From Erwinia sp. (GTDB lineage: Bacteria; Pseudomonadota; Gammaproteobacteria; Enterobacterales; Enterobacteriaceae): 64,000 bases of DNA. Positions 35,680 to 46,020 of this stretch are shown here, one piece after another (the first letter of the stretch is position 1; each line of letters begins with the position of its first letter). A program made the position numbers and the translations under genes. The notes under the pieces are model-generated. The model saw only the letters and a program-made list of their open reading frames with translations, ran no database searches and was not told where the DNA came from. Location of the stretch: positions 2,027,310-2,091,309 of the forward strand of contig OZ024666.1 of the NCBI GenBank assembly GCA_964016415.1, in the 5' to 3' direction.

Positions 35680-36582
35680 TGATAGTGTGCTCGCTTATCC
35701 AGGAGAGTAAATTTTACTAACGCAATCGTCGCCAGAATAATCAACAAGACAACACTCATTGCGGAAGCCGCTGGCAGATCCCAATAGCTGAACGCTGTCC
35801 GATAGATATAGAACAATAACAAACTGGTACTGTTATCGGGTCCACCGTTGGTCATGGCGATCACCTGGTCCACGATGCGAAACGCATTCATCGAAGCATT
35901 GATCAAAATAAACAGGGTGGTCGGCATCAATAATGGCCACTGTATCCGGCGGAAAAAATAGTAGCGTGAGGCACCTTCAATGTTCGCCGCTTCTGACAGC
36001 CTCGGGTCAATTTGTTGTAAAGCGGCCAGATAAAAGATCATAAAAAATCCTGCTTCCCGCCACACAGACACCACCATCAGGCAATACAGTGAGGTGTCAG
36101 GTGACCCCAGCCAGTTCACGGCAGGCAAGGAAAATAACGCCAGGAATTTGTTAAGAATGCCGATCTGCGGGGTATAAAAAAATAACCAGAGATTTGCTAT
36201 TGCCACCATCGGCAACAAAGATGGAATAAAAAACGCGGCCCGAACCAGCGCCGTACCGGCAATACGTCGGTTAACTGCCAGTGCCATCGCTAATGCGAGG
36301 CCAACAGCGAGCGGTATGGTAATCAAGGCATACAGCAGATTATTCCCTAAAGCGCGGGTGAAGTTTTCGTCATCAAATAAATCCCGGTAATTTTCCATTC
36401 CGACAAACTGCGCGGGGGCTCCCCCGCGCGGTGAATTGAAAAAAGCTCTCCCAAATAGTGGCAACTGCCGGATAGTGTGTGAAAGCCAACAGAAAAATAA
36501 CCGCCGGGAGCAAAAGCAAATAACCATAAATCTGTAAAGTGCGGCCAGAACTGCGCCGCCCGATTGTCACTGAATCACGCAT
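35676..36582 (-). pseudogene. Ugp-type ABC transporter permease (UgpA-like), frameshifted
   Basis: A six-helix permease. The start (MRDSVTIGRRSSGRTLQIYGYLLLLPAVIFLLAFTHYPA) is in one frame, and the rest (NSPRGGAPAQFVGMENYRDLF and onward) in another. They meet at a run of six A on the plus strand (36439-36444); with five the protein is continuous (WESFFNSPRGG). Its EAA loop is SEAANIEGASRYYFFRRIQWPLL. It partners the UgpE-like protein. A homopolymer sequencing error is possible, but the partner permease is independently broken by a nonsense codon. Confidence 0.87.
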
Positions 36583-36593
36583 TTTTCCACCGG

Positions 36594-37865
36594 CTACTGA
36601 TAACGTTTCAATAAACGATCTGCCTGCTTCTGCGCATTTTGTAACGCTTCCTGCGGCGTTTTGCTTCCTGTTACAGCGGCTTCAATAGCCCGATTCAGTA
36701 ACTCCTGAATCTGTACACTGTTATAAGTTGACAACTCAGGTTGCGAATACTTTAACTGTTCACGCGCCACCAGTGCCTGAGGTACTTTCTGCACATACTC
36801 CTTCATCACGGACGTATCCCACGCGGCCGGTGAGGTCGCCACATACCCCGTTGCAATACTCCAGCGAGCGGCCTGCTCCGGCGCAGTAAGCCAGTGGATG
36901 AATGTCATGGCTGCTTTTTGCTGTACTTCCGTTGTGCCATTGAACAGATAGAGATTACCGCCACCTGTTGGACTACCGCGTTGGTTTTTTTCAGGCAACA
37001 TGGCAACGCCGAAAGGGAATTTCGAATTTTCACGAATGGTGGTTAAATTACCGGTAGTGGTAACGATCATGGCGGTTTTACCATCAATAAAATCCTGAGG
37101 GGTCGTACTCCAGGTGATCGCCCCGTCAGGTGAAACATGATATTTCTGTGCCAAATCACGCAGCCAGGTCAAACTTTCGATATTAGCCGGAGTATCAAAA
37201 GTAACAGCTGTACCTTTGCCGTTATCCAGACGTCCACCATTGGTGGCTGTTACCCCCTGGAATGTCCAGTAACCTGTCGGCGTTGACGGAATTTCAATTC
37301 CCCATTGTTTCACCTCATTGCCGTTTTTGATCACCAGTTTCTGACCAAAATCGACCACCTGCTGCCAGTTTTGAGGTGCAGTATCAGCATCTAATCCCGC
37401 CTGCTTAAAAGCGTCTTTATTCCAGTAAAGCACGGTTGTAGAACGCTGAAATGGGATCCCCCACACCTTCCCGTTAATGTGGCGAATAAATGCAGGATAA
37501 AAACCATCAATCCAGGCTTTGCCTGACGCATCACTGGCTTTATTGCTAATAGGCAGGATCGCCCCCGCATCAATCAATGAGTAAGCTTCAATATCGCCAA
37601 TAACGGCGATTTGCGGAGCATTGCCCCCACGGTAGGCAGTCAGCGCTTTGGTGACTGTTGTCGGATAATCCCCGGTATAAACAGGCTGGATGTGGATATC
37701 AGGATGCTGTTTTTCGAAATCAGTGACCAGCGACTCAACGGTCTGACTCACTTTACCGCCTACCGCGATGGGGTAATACATCTGTAAATTGATTTTTTCG
37801 GCAGCAACACCACCGCTGACGGCCAGCAATAATGCCAGCGCAGAATAACGAATAGTTAATGACAT
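36594..37865 (-). CDS. ABC transporter substrate-binding protein, UgpB type
   Basis: 423 residues from MSLTIRYSALALLLAVSGGV at 37865, preceded by CAGGGG; the upstream ATG at 37979 lies within the ATPase gene. A signal peptide is cleaved near GVAAEK. The start of the mature part, INLQMYYPIAVGGKVSQTVESLVTDFEKQHPDI, is close to UgpB, whose ligand is sn-glycerol-3-phosphate or glycerophosphocholine. The protein is intact. The exact ligand cannot be told; the diphosphatase in the operon suggests a phosphodiester or CDP-alcohol-derived compound. Confidence 0.87.
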   Translation of the reverse strand: MSLTIRYSALALLLAVSGGVAAEKINLQMYYPIAVGGKVSQTVESLVTDFEKQHPDIHIQPVYTGDYPTTVTKALTAYRGGNAPQIAVIGDIEAYSLIDAGAILPISNKASDASGKAWIDGFYPAFIRHINGKVWGIPFQRSTTVLYWNKDAFKQAGLDADTAPQNWQQVVDFGQKLVIKNGNEVKQWGIEIPSTPTGYWTFQGVTATNGGRLDNGKGTAVTFDTPANIESLTWLRDLAQKYHVSPDGAITWSTTPQDFIDGKTAMIVTTTGNLTTIRENSKFPFGVAMLPEKNQRGSPTGGGNLYLFNGTTEVQQKAAMTFIHWLTAPEQAARWSIATGYVATSPAAWDTSVMKEYVQKVPQALVAREQLKYSQPELSTYNSVQIQELLNRAIEAAVTGSKTPQEALQNAQKQADRLLKRYQ

Positions 37866-37899
37866 GGATTTCCCCTGAAAGATAAAAGTAAAAATGACC

Positions 37900-39006
37900 T
37901 TAAGAAACGGCGATGTAGGGCGGTGACATCTGAAACCACGACTCAGCGTCGTGATAGCGCTTTCCCGTTGCTGCATCAAAAATATATTGTGCTGACGCTG
38001 ACCAGTTCAGCCCGACGAGTGTGTTTTCTGCATAACGTTGCATACCCGGCACTTTCACGATAATCGCATCAGGGACACCTGATATGTGGCAGGACACCAG
38101 CGTATCTGCACCCATATACTCAACGCTCTGGATTTTACCCGTGAGCCGTCCTTCAACAGGTGAAGTCAGTGTGATTGACTCTGCACGCAATCCCAGAATC
38201 AATGGCTGTGTACCCGCATCGATCAGAATAACTGAGGGGGTTGAGGCGATATGCAGGCTATGACCTTTCCGTGTCAGCGGAATCATATTCATAGGTGGAG
38301 CGCCAATAAATTGAGCTGCAAAGATAGTCGCAGGATCGCTGTAAAGGTTTTCAGGGGTATCGTGCTGTTCGATCTCACCATCATTAAGCAGAATGATACT
38401 ATCGGCCATACTCATGGCTTCAGTTTGATCATGGGTTACATAGACCATGGTAAGACCCAGTTTTTTCTGCAATGCACGAATTTCTCTGCGCATGCTTTGA
38501 CGTAACTTAGCATCGAGATTAGAAAGGGGTTCATCCATCAGGCACAAGCGATGTTGGGCAATCACCGCCCTGCCTAATGCAACGCGCTGTTGCTGCCCGC
38601 CGGACAGTTGTCCCGGCAGACGGTCCATTAGTGTCTCCAGTTCCATCAATGCGGCAACCTCAGAAAGTCGCTGCGCATAATGTTTTTTATCTTCACCACG
38701 GGCGCGCAAGCCAAACAGCAGGTTCTCTCGTACATTGAGATGGGGAAAAAGCACATAAGACTGAAAGACCATCGATAAATGACGTTGCGAGGGGGGCAAA
38801 TCCGTCACTTCTTCCTGGCGGATATGAATGGTTCCTGTGTCTGCGGTTTCAAGACCTGAGATGGTACGTAATAAGGTGGTCTTTCCACAACCTGAAGGCC
38901 CGAGCAAAGCAACGAACTGCCCTTCTGGCACTGAAAAGCTGATATTATTCAGGGCAATCTTTTCACCCCAGCGCCTGGAGATATGTTGTAAAGTAAGATA
39001 ACTCAT
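37900..39006 (-). CDS. ABC transporter ATPase, UgpC/MalK type
   Basis: 368 residues from MSYLTLQHISRRWGEKIALN at 39006, with GGAAGA six bases upstream. Walker A GPSGCGKTT, Q-loop VFQSYVLFPHL, signature LSGGQQQRVALGRA, Walker B LCLMDEPLSNLD and switch VTHDQTEA are all present, and a TOBE/MalK-like regulatory domain follows from about 235 (FIGAPPMNMI, LGLRAESI). It energises the Ugp-type permeases. Gene order ATPase-binding protein-permease-permease-phosphoesterase differs from E. coli ugpBAECQ. Intact. Confidence 0.9.
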   Translation of the reverse strand: MSYLTLQHISRRWGEKIALNNISFSVPEGQFVALLGPSGCGKTTLLRTISGLETADTGTIHIRQEEVTDLPPSQRHLSMVFQSYVLFPHLNVRENLLFGLRARGEDKKHYAQRLSEVAALMELETLMDRLPGQLSGGQQQRVALGRAVIAQHRLCLMDEPLSNLDAKLRQSMRREIRALQKKLGLTMVYVTHDQTEAMSMADSIILLNDGEIEQHDTPENLYSDPATIFAAQFIGAPPMNMIPLTRKGHSLHIASTPSVILIDAGTQPLILGLRAESITLTSPVEGRLTGKIQSVEYMGADTLVSCHISGVPDAIIVKVPGMQRYAENTLVGLNWSASAQYIFDAATGKRYHDAESWFQMSPPYIAVS

Positions 39007-39404
39007 AATCATTCTTCCCATGAAAGATGCGCTGATACTGGCGGGAAAAAATGACAATTTATGACAGTGATATGAATATTTAAATTTAACATTAAATATC
39101 AATTAATTACATTATTAACAAGCAGGGGTATTTAACTTAAAATCGTTGATGACACCACTGGCACTTGCTCCCCTTGTCAGCCACAAGAGATTTTCTGTCA
39201 CTGATGACTACCCGCTTTCACTCGCAGGCACGCCAGCCGCAACGAAATACAGATGCAGTATCAGCAATTACCCTCAAATCCAACATCGACAAAGAGTGAA
39301 AATAAGACCTTATGACGCTTACTGGCAAGCCTCCCGGGTGGTAGTTGCCAGCGACTCGTAAAGTCAGTAACATCAACATAATTTTCCCTAAAAGCGCCTG
39401 ACAC
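39007..39404. other. Divergent promoter region, 400 bp
   Basis: Separates the ABC operon (minus) from the glycosyltransferase (plus). Two short frames (39146-39361 plus, 39218-39406 minus) show no recognisable protein. The part next to the ATPase gene is AT-rich and likely holds its promoter; no pho box is convincing. Confidence 0.35.
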
Positions 39405-40151
39405 ATGATTCACTTGAGCATCGTTAGTCACCATCATGATGAACTGATCATCAGGAATGCCTCACTGTCAGTCATTGCAAAAAAATATCACATCACCATC
39501 AAGTGCAACACACCAGCCAGCGACGCGCTGATCTCTTTTGCTACAGAAAATAAAATCACTCTGATTGATGAAAATTATTATGTCGGATTTGGTGAAAATA
39601 ATAATATTGTTTTTGCGTTTCTGTTAAAGAACCAACTCATCACTGAAAGTGACTATTTCCTCGTAATAAATCCTGACCTCTTTATTGAAAAAACGGAGAT
39701 AGAAAAACTTGAAAACTCATTATCCACATTAACCGGTGATATTTTTACTATAAACTTATTTTATGATCCCCTATTTCTTAAACCTGAAACATCAATACGT
39801 CATTTCCCCTCACTCACTGGTCCACTAAAAGGGTTACTGAGCAAAGATCACCGTTCAGATGCCTATGATAAAAACAGCATCATCGAACCCACCCCTATCG
39901 ACTGGGCTGCCGGCTCTTTTTTACTTTTCAAAAAGCAAGCCTATCATCAACTGGATGGATTTAGTGAAAAATACTTTATGTATTTTGAGGATGTAGACAT
40001 TTGCCGCAGAGCAAAAAAAATGGGCATGCAGCTAATTTATCTTCCTGATATAAAAGCCATGCATAAGGGGGGATTCAACAACCGGAATATATTTTCGAAA
40101 CACTTTCGCTGGTACCTGAAAAGCTACTTAACTTATCATTTCTTCTCCTGA
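39405..40151 (+). CDS. Glycosyltransferase family 2, rhamnosyltransferase-like
   Basis: 248 residues. The start MIHLSIVSHHHDELI and the motif FLVINPDLFIEK (the DxD-like metal site) are followed by the acceptor/catalytic part WAAGSFLLFKKQAYHQLDGFSEKYFMYFEDVDICRRAK; the FMYFEDVD motif is typical of GT2 rhamnosyl- and galactosyl-transferases (WbbL-like). It is soluble or peripheral, cytoplasmic, and likely adds a sugar to a surface polysaccharide. It stands alone, AT-rich and without other polysaccharide genes, which suggests an acquired orphan. Confidence 0.82.
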   Translation: MIHLSIVSHHHDELIIRNASLSVIAKKYHITIKCNTPASDALISFATENKITLIDENYYVGFGENNNIVFAFLLKNQLITESDYFLVINPDLFIEKTEIEKLENSLSTLTGDIFTINLFYDPLFLKPETSIRHFPSLTGPLKGLLSKDHRSDAYDKNSIIEPTPIDWAAGSFLLFKKQAYHQLDGFSEKYFMYFEDVDICRRAKKMGMQLIYLPDIKAMHKGGFNNRNIFSKHFRWYLKSYLTYHFFS

Positions 40152-40202
40152 GTGTACGTGCATTAATTTATCAACATAAATAGCCCGACTATGCGGAAAA
40201 TT

Positions 40203-40874
40203 TTAAGTCCATAGCTCTTTGCCATCCGGTGTTAACCATACTACTCCTGCAGGAGCTTTAACTAAAAACCACATTCCATATTCGTCTAAATCGTTGTTTT
40301 CATCTTCACAGGGGTATGGTGGCCAGGCTGCCTGCAATGCTTTTGTTTGTTGCGCAATAGTACCAGATAAGAATATACCATTTGTAGCCAACTTAATTTT
40401 ATTCTCGTTTAATAACTGCGTCAAAAGTGAAAAAAAAACTTCCTTTCTGAGCAAATAATTATCAGGTAAGCCAGCGCATTCAACACTGATATGCTGCCAT
40501 ATTGCCCCAATCGATAATCCATAAGACGTTTCGATAACACATGAGGATATACTATTGATATCTTTGATTGTTTTTCTCTCCACCCTTCTGCCACCTTTTT
40601 TCGATAAAATAATTAAATCTATGGTCGATTTAACACCATTTTGTTGTGCTGACGTTGAAAAGCATCTCAATGTCAAAGTACTACCAGCAGAACACTCACC
40701 TGTGAATTTTACCGGATGCACCGTACCTTTACCAGGAATCACCTTAAATGATGGCATATTCTCTAATTCTGCAAGTTGCTTAAAGTAAGTCATAATATCA
40801 GTGTCAGTAGCTCCTTTAAATACAGCTGCGCCTGTATTTAACTGTGGTTCTGCAATCATTTTTTCCATTAACAT
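40203..40874 (-). CDS. Uncharacterised protein with DUF596-like C-terminus
   Basis: 223 residues, no signal peptide or membrane segment. The last about 90 residues (RKEVFFSLLTQLLNENKIKLATNGIFL then AWPPYPCEDENNDLDEYGMWFLVKAPAGVVWLTPDGKELWT) resemble DUF596, where a C-terminal PaGVVWxxxDGxxxWT motif is typical. The first about 120 residues are unrecognised. DUF596 genes are often seen near secreted toxin loci, but no toxin gene is present here. Start choice among ATGs at 40874, 40868 and 40859 is uncertain; AAAGGA favours the first. Function unknown. Confidence 0.65.
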   Translation of the reverse strand: MLMEKMIAEPQLNTGAAVFKGATDTDIMTYFKQLAELENMPSFKVIPGKGTVHPVKFTGECSAGSTLTLRCFSTSAQQNGVKSTIDLIILSKKGGRRVERKTIKDINSISSCVIETSYGLSIGAIWQHISVECAGLPDNYLLRKEVFFSLLTQLLNENKIKLATNGIFLSGTIAQQTKALQAAWPPYPCEDENNDLDEYGMWFLVKAPAGVVWLTPDGKELWT

Positions 40875-41090
40875 TTAGCTGAAATTCCTTTGGATATAAT
40901 GAAGGACTATTAAATTGCGTCGAATGACCATCGTTCTGCAAATAGAGCCATGAATGTGTATGGCACGATTATACGGGGATACTAACAATATTACCGAAAT
41001 ACAGGTAAAAACACCAACCTGAAAGTATAATTAATTTTAAATTTATTAATATGTTAATATCAATTTGATAAATATTTCCCCCGTAATTAA

Positions 41091-41124
41091 AAATAAAAAA
41101 CCGCAACATTCAAAAATGTTGCGG
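41091..41124 (-). terminator. Rho-independent terminator of chb
   Basis: Stem CCGCAACATT / AATGTTGCGG (10 bp) with a 4-base loop; on the minus strand a T-rich run follows. It stands 51 bases after the chb stop codon. Confidence 0.92.
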
Positions 41125-41175
41125 TCTGGTACTGTTTCGCGTGTCCGTCTCACCTTCTACGGACCATAAAGAAAC

Positions 41176-43833
41176 TTACTGACTCAGCGTTACTACCCGA
41201 CTGAAGCGTTTACCATCCGGGCTGACAGTACGCACCTGTACTGGTAACTTAATAGCAGCTTTTGCCGAAGCATTGTAAGTCACCCAGCTCTGGCCTTCAT
41301 CCTGGCTGTATTCCACTTTCAGTCCAGGCAGCGCGGTATTCACTTCCAGCTGATTATTGACAATACGCGCACCTGGTACAGGCAGACGATACTGAATACC
41401 TGTTTTATCGAGTTTAGCCAGTTCACGCTGACCTAACAGGTTTGCAAAACGCTGCCAGTCTTTACGCACTGCTTCATGGTCAACAAAGTGAGTTTCAGCG
41501 TTGTATTCTTTACCAGCCTGATAGTCCTGCTCCCAGCCTGCACGATGCCATGCACGCTCAGCCACCGTCATTAGACGCGGGAACAGCATATATTCCATCT
41601 GGTCATCAGTGCGGATTGTTTCACTCCACAGTTGAGCAGAGAGCCCTGTCGCACCAGGCCATGGCTTGTCAGATTTACCAACGAAAGCATTGCCATCGCG
41701 GTCAACTGACATCTCAGCATTCTGCGGTAAATTATCTGGCACAAAACTGAACATTTTACGTTCATCGTTGAAGCGCGTTCCCCAGTAGTAACCGCGCACC
41801 ATTGGGTTCACCTCATAAGGGAAATCCATGTAGACATAGTCAGGGTTGGAAACGATCACCTCATAACCTTTATTAGCAAAGTCATTGATGCTGTCAACGC
41901 CGCCCCAATAGAGGGTATCCCAGAAATTGACCGCCACACGCGGTGTTGCAAACGCTTTTGCATCTGTCGCATGTTACACACCATCCTGCCATGCCTGCAG
42001 TTTTTCAATACCATGGGCATTGACTTGTTTGCTGACTTCCACGGCAAAATAACTTGGCAAGTGCTCAAGATCTTCGATTTTTCCTTCTTTAACCATCTTC
42101 TGACACACTTGTGAACGTGCCCAGGGTTTATCCTCTTTGCGCATATCATGCTGACCTTTGCCAGCTTCAGGATGACGTGTATCTGTATAACCTGGGCCTA
42201 AACGAATATTTTTCGCCTCGTCACCACCAAAATGCCAGGCCTTCATTGGCTGTCCTGCGGCCAGGTGCATCGTCTGAATTTCACTGATGATTTTATCTGA
42301 GAAACGCAGCGATGATGGCAGACAAGGGTTCAGATAACTGGTGCGGTCATACAGCTGTACCGAGGTGGTGTTTGAACGGTCAGTTGGGTCGACCAGGCGG
42401 AACTCTTCTGCTTCCGTTTTGCGGCCCGCTTTCATCAAACGATCATAGCGTGCTTCCATAGAAATCACCGCTGCGCGCGCATGCGCAGGCATGTCGATTT
42501 CAGGTATCACTTCAATACCGCGTGCGGCTGCATATTTCACAATATCGATATAATCCTGACGAGTGAAATAGCCCGAGCCATTAGTGTTAGTTTGTGGTCC
42601 GGAGCCCAGTTGCGGTAACAGGCAGCTTTTCTCACTGGTGTCATGACAACGCTTGCTGCCAACCTGCGTCAGCTCAAGTAAACCAGGAATTTCGATGCGC
42701 CAGCCTTCATCATCAGAGAGGTGAAAATGGAAGACGTTGATTTTCCATGCTGCTGCCTGATCAAGCATTCTCAATACAGCGGCTTTGCTGTGGAAGTTAC
42801 GTGCTACATCAAGGAATACTCCCCGATAGGCTAACCGTGGTGCATCAGTTGCCTCAAGTGTCGCTATCTTCATGCTGCCATCAGCAGGAACCAGTGACAG
42901 AATAGATTGCAGGCCATACAGCACACCCTGCTGATCAAAATCGGTTACCTGTGCACCCTCTTTACCGATTTTCAGCTGATAACCACCAGGAATCGCGGCA
43001 GCTTTATCCAGCACTGAGGCATCAATACGGGTATCAATTTTATAGCCCGCTGTAGATTCTTTCAGCCCCATCAGTGTGAAGCGTTCACGAATTGCAGCCG
43101 CTTTATCGCCTGAAAGCGTGACCAGATTCAGTGAGACCCCTTTCGATAGGTCTGCATCCGCATCATGTACTGTCACTTTCATTGGCGTAGGAACAATTTG
43201 TCCCCGCAGTTCTGTGGCGCTGAGAGTGCTGATGTCGCTGTTCTTATCGAAGCGGCTGGTCGCTGTCATCAGCACATTTTTATCATCCGGTGTACGTTTC
43301 CACTGTTCACCAAAAGGCGCAACAAATTTGGTTAAATCTTCAGTGTCAGTCACGGCAATGACTTTAGGTTCAGCATTGGTAGATGTGACATACCAGCGAG
43401 GCATCACATCCGTCATAAATAGTTGCCAGTATTCATTGACGATTGGGATATCAACACTCTCGCCGGCTGCAAAACCTTTGAATTTTTCTGTAGGCTCAAG
43501 GCGTGTCAGGTCACCAACAATATGCACCATACGGAACTGATCGCTTTCCACTTTCAGTATCTGATGCACATTGGACATATAGATTGCCCAGTCTTTACTG
43601 TTAACCGCAGCACCATGGTTAGTCAGCGTAATCACCGCGCGGTTGCACGACGCCCAGTCAGCGCCCAGTGCAGCACAATTAACCCCGTGTTGTGCTGCAT
43701 TGTTGTCTGTGACTTTATAATTCACACCAAACTGACTGATTTGATCAACCACTTTCTGGCTGGCTTGTGCGGAATAACTTCCCATCACTGACATCAGCGA
43801 AAGCGCGATAAGACTTGCCCGAAATTTTTTCAT
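41176..43833 (-). pseudogene. chb: Chitobiase (beta-N-acetylhexosaminidase, GH20), in-frame stop
   Basis: An 886-codon gene close to Serratia chitobiase. The signal peptide (1-24) is followed by the N-terminal carbohydrate-binding-like domain, a GH20b domain, the catalytic barrel with Asp538-Glu539 in HFGGDEAKN, and a C-terminal Ig-like domain (after about 800). A TAA at 41974-41976 (codon 620, after AWQDGV) interrupts the barrel, and the frame then continues as HATDAKAFATPRVAVNFWDTLYWGG without any shift. The truncated product lacks essential substrate-binding Trp residues. Chitobiase splits chitobiose in the periplasm to GlcNAc, feeding NagE. It is last in chiP-chiQ-chb. Confidence 0.93.
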
Positions 43834-43854
43834 TTTATCATCCTGTTGCTGAAT

Positions 43855-44043
43855 TTAATTATGCTCAATCTCTTTCAAAAGACGGTCGCAGCGCGCTTCG
43901 ATAACATCACCGCCGCCCATTTGTTCAGCGTCCAGACAACGCTGATAATCCAGGGTGCTAATCCGCTCCTTCGGTGCAGAAGATTCTTGTGTGCAGGCAC
44001 TAAGTGCCAGCACTACCGCTGCCAATGCGAAACCTTTTTTCAT
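43855..44043 (-). CDS. chiQ: ChiQ lipoprotein
   Basis: 62 residues. Signal peptide with lipobox LSAC, Cys17 lipidated, then STLDYQRCLDAEQMGGGDVIEARCDRLLKEIE, matching ChiQ (YbfN) of E. coli and Salmonella, co-transcribed with the chitoporin. Role unknown. GAGGAAAG precedes the ATG. It lies 48 bases after chiP and 21 before chb. Intact, but both neighbours are dead. Confidence 0.88.
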   Translation of the reverse strand: MKKGFALAAVVLALSACTQESSAPKERISTLDYQRCLDAEQMGGGDVIEARCDRLLKEIEHN

Positions 44044-44091
44044 GATTGCTTTCCTCTTGTCTTATTTTGCAGTGAGCCGCAGCCGGTACAG

Positions 44092-45495
44092 TTAAAAAAT
44101 AGTGAAGGGGGCAATCACGATAAACTTCACATCTTTTTCATCCTGGACGACATTGCCATATCCACCCCCCCAGCTGGGGATATCGCTGTGATTGTTGTAG
44201 CGGGTGTAATGCAGTTTGAATAGCATTCCTTTTGCCTTACCTGACTGAATGGTGTAGAGCAGATCCATGTTCCATGCAGACTCTTTCAGACGACGGTCTT
44301 GATCATATTGAGGTAAGCTGGATGGCTTATCATCCCAACCATACGCGTAAGAAGTACCGACGCTGAATCCGGGCAAAGACAAGCCAGAAAGATCATACAT
44401 CACCCCGGCAAAGAGCGATTTTTCACCATTAGCGTTTAAGTCAGAACGAGAATCCCACCATACATCAAGACGTCCATTTGAAGAGGCATAGCCTGGTGTC
44501 ATACGCTGCAGGAAGTAGCCCTGATTGCCTTTCGCTTTTACCCATGTCCCTTCCAGACGCCAGTCAAGCGGGCCGGTGGTATAGCCGAACGTCAACGCCT
44601 GTAGCCATGCCAGTCCGTCATAGACATCGTTGCCATTTGCTGCGCCACCGGTTTCTTTATCGGTCGCTCCGTAAAACTGCCAGCTGGTTTTGAGTTGATT
44701 GCCAGCAACCGGCACCGCCCATGAGGCTTTAGCAAAATACTGATCCATATAGCCAGCTGCCTGACCAAACGCGCCTTCCAGCACTAAATCATTTTTAAAA
44801 TCATATTTTGCGCCAATTGAGTGCAGGTAACTGATTCCGGTTTTTCCATCAGCTTTGCGGAAATTGTACATATTGCGGTACCAGGGCGCTTTATACTGAT
44901 CACTCCACATATACGACATTGATAAAGTGCCAGCGTCGCCAAAGTCATGCACCAGGCCGGTTTCCGCACCGCGGTAAGTCCCTGGCAGGAAACTCCAGTG
45001 AGGTGCCATCAGTGATTGTCCTGTTGGCTGCAGATAACCTGCTCTCAGCCAGTAATCATCGGCTTTAAACTTCAGCGCTGCTTTATAAATGCTGGCTCCA
45101 TTTCGGTCACCAGTCCATTTTTCATCCCATCGTGTTTTAGAATCGCTGAATCCTATCTCATTCGGCGAGGCAGGACCTTTGTTTGACATCTCCAGGGCCC
45201 CAAAAACCGCCAAATCAACACCCACAAAATCAGAGATATAGCCGGAGGAAAAGTCCAGATTTACGTTAAACGTGGAGTGATGCAAATTTTGTTGGTAGTC
45301 GCCGTAATGCTTGCTGTCGGGTGTCAGATCGTTTCGGTCACGCTGGCGCTGCCAGTAATAAAGGCCAGCATTAAGCGTTGAATCTTCGATAAAACCCGCT
45401 GCCTGAACCTAGGGTACTGACCAGCCTGCCAGCATTAACACTACACCCGCAATAGTTACGGCTAATGTTTTTTTTGTTGTGATAATCGCGCCCAT
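44092..45495 (-). pseudogene. chiP: Chitoporin ChiP, stop codon in the signal peptide
   Basis: An OprD-family outer-membrane porin of about 467 codons for chitooligosaccharide uptake. From the ATG at 45495 (AAGGAAG upstream) the frame reads MGAIITTKKTLAVTIAGVVL, then LAGWSVP, a TAG at 45409-45411 (codon 29), and continues [19 protein letters not shown] to the end at 44092 with the C-terminal Phe of outer-membrane proteins. The stop lies in the signal peptide, so no export-competent porin can be made. A restart at 45285 would lack any signal. The NagC site upstream suggests it was induced by GlcNAc. Confidence 0.92.
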
Positions 45496-45963
45496 TGAAA
45501 CTTCCTTAACTCAGAGAAAATAAAAACACCGTTTACTGGAAACCGTATTTAAAAAAGCATCACTCCATGGTGGGAGTAGTAAAAATAATATTTTTCGCAT
45601 CGCGAATTATCAACAGATATTGAAAACTAAACACCCAAAGTTTGACCTCGATCTCATAATTTCACGACAAAAAATAACAAAAGTATAATCAAGGAAAAAA
45701 AGAGCGATAAAACAATATATTTATGCGTTATTCCTGCGTTTGATGAAAACAGAAAGACCACCACACTTTGCTCGCGTGACTGATATCTTAAGTCAACTTT
45801 CTTTAGATTTTTTTCGAAGGGAAAAAAGGAATGGATATACTAATTATCAATTATTTTAATGATAAGTTGTCTGTGGTGCGAGATATCAACGGCAGCTAAC
45901 GAGAGATGGATAGATCGAGGCAGAGCAAAAGATACCCTGAGAGGGTGGCAATCAAAAAGCAGG
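45496..45963. other. chiP promoter region, 470 bp
   Basis: AT-rich, with no open frame. It holds the chiP leader (about 85 bases) and a NagC operator. The leader near the ribosome-binding site is where the ChiX small RNA pairs in E. coli; pairing here is only partial by eye and not claimed. Confidence 0.5.
45588..45610. promoter_or_regulatory. NagC operator of chiP
   Basis: ATATTTTTCGCATCGCGAAT has the NagC pattern: T-rich arm, central CGC-N-CGCG, A/T-rich arm. It is about 93 bases before the chiP start, and chiP is a known NagC target in enterobacteria. Confidence 0.75.
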
Positions 45964-45992
45964 AAAAAAAACCGGGGCCTGCTTAGCCCCGG
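45964..45992 (-). terminator. Rho-independent terminator of glnS
   Basis: Stem CCGGGGC / GCCCCGG with a 7-base loop, followed by eight T on the minus strand, 29 bases after the glnS stop. Confidence 0.93.
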
Positions 45993-46020
45993 CTGTCATT
46001 CCAAGGAAAATTTCCGGATA

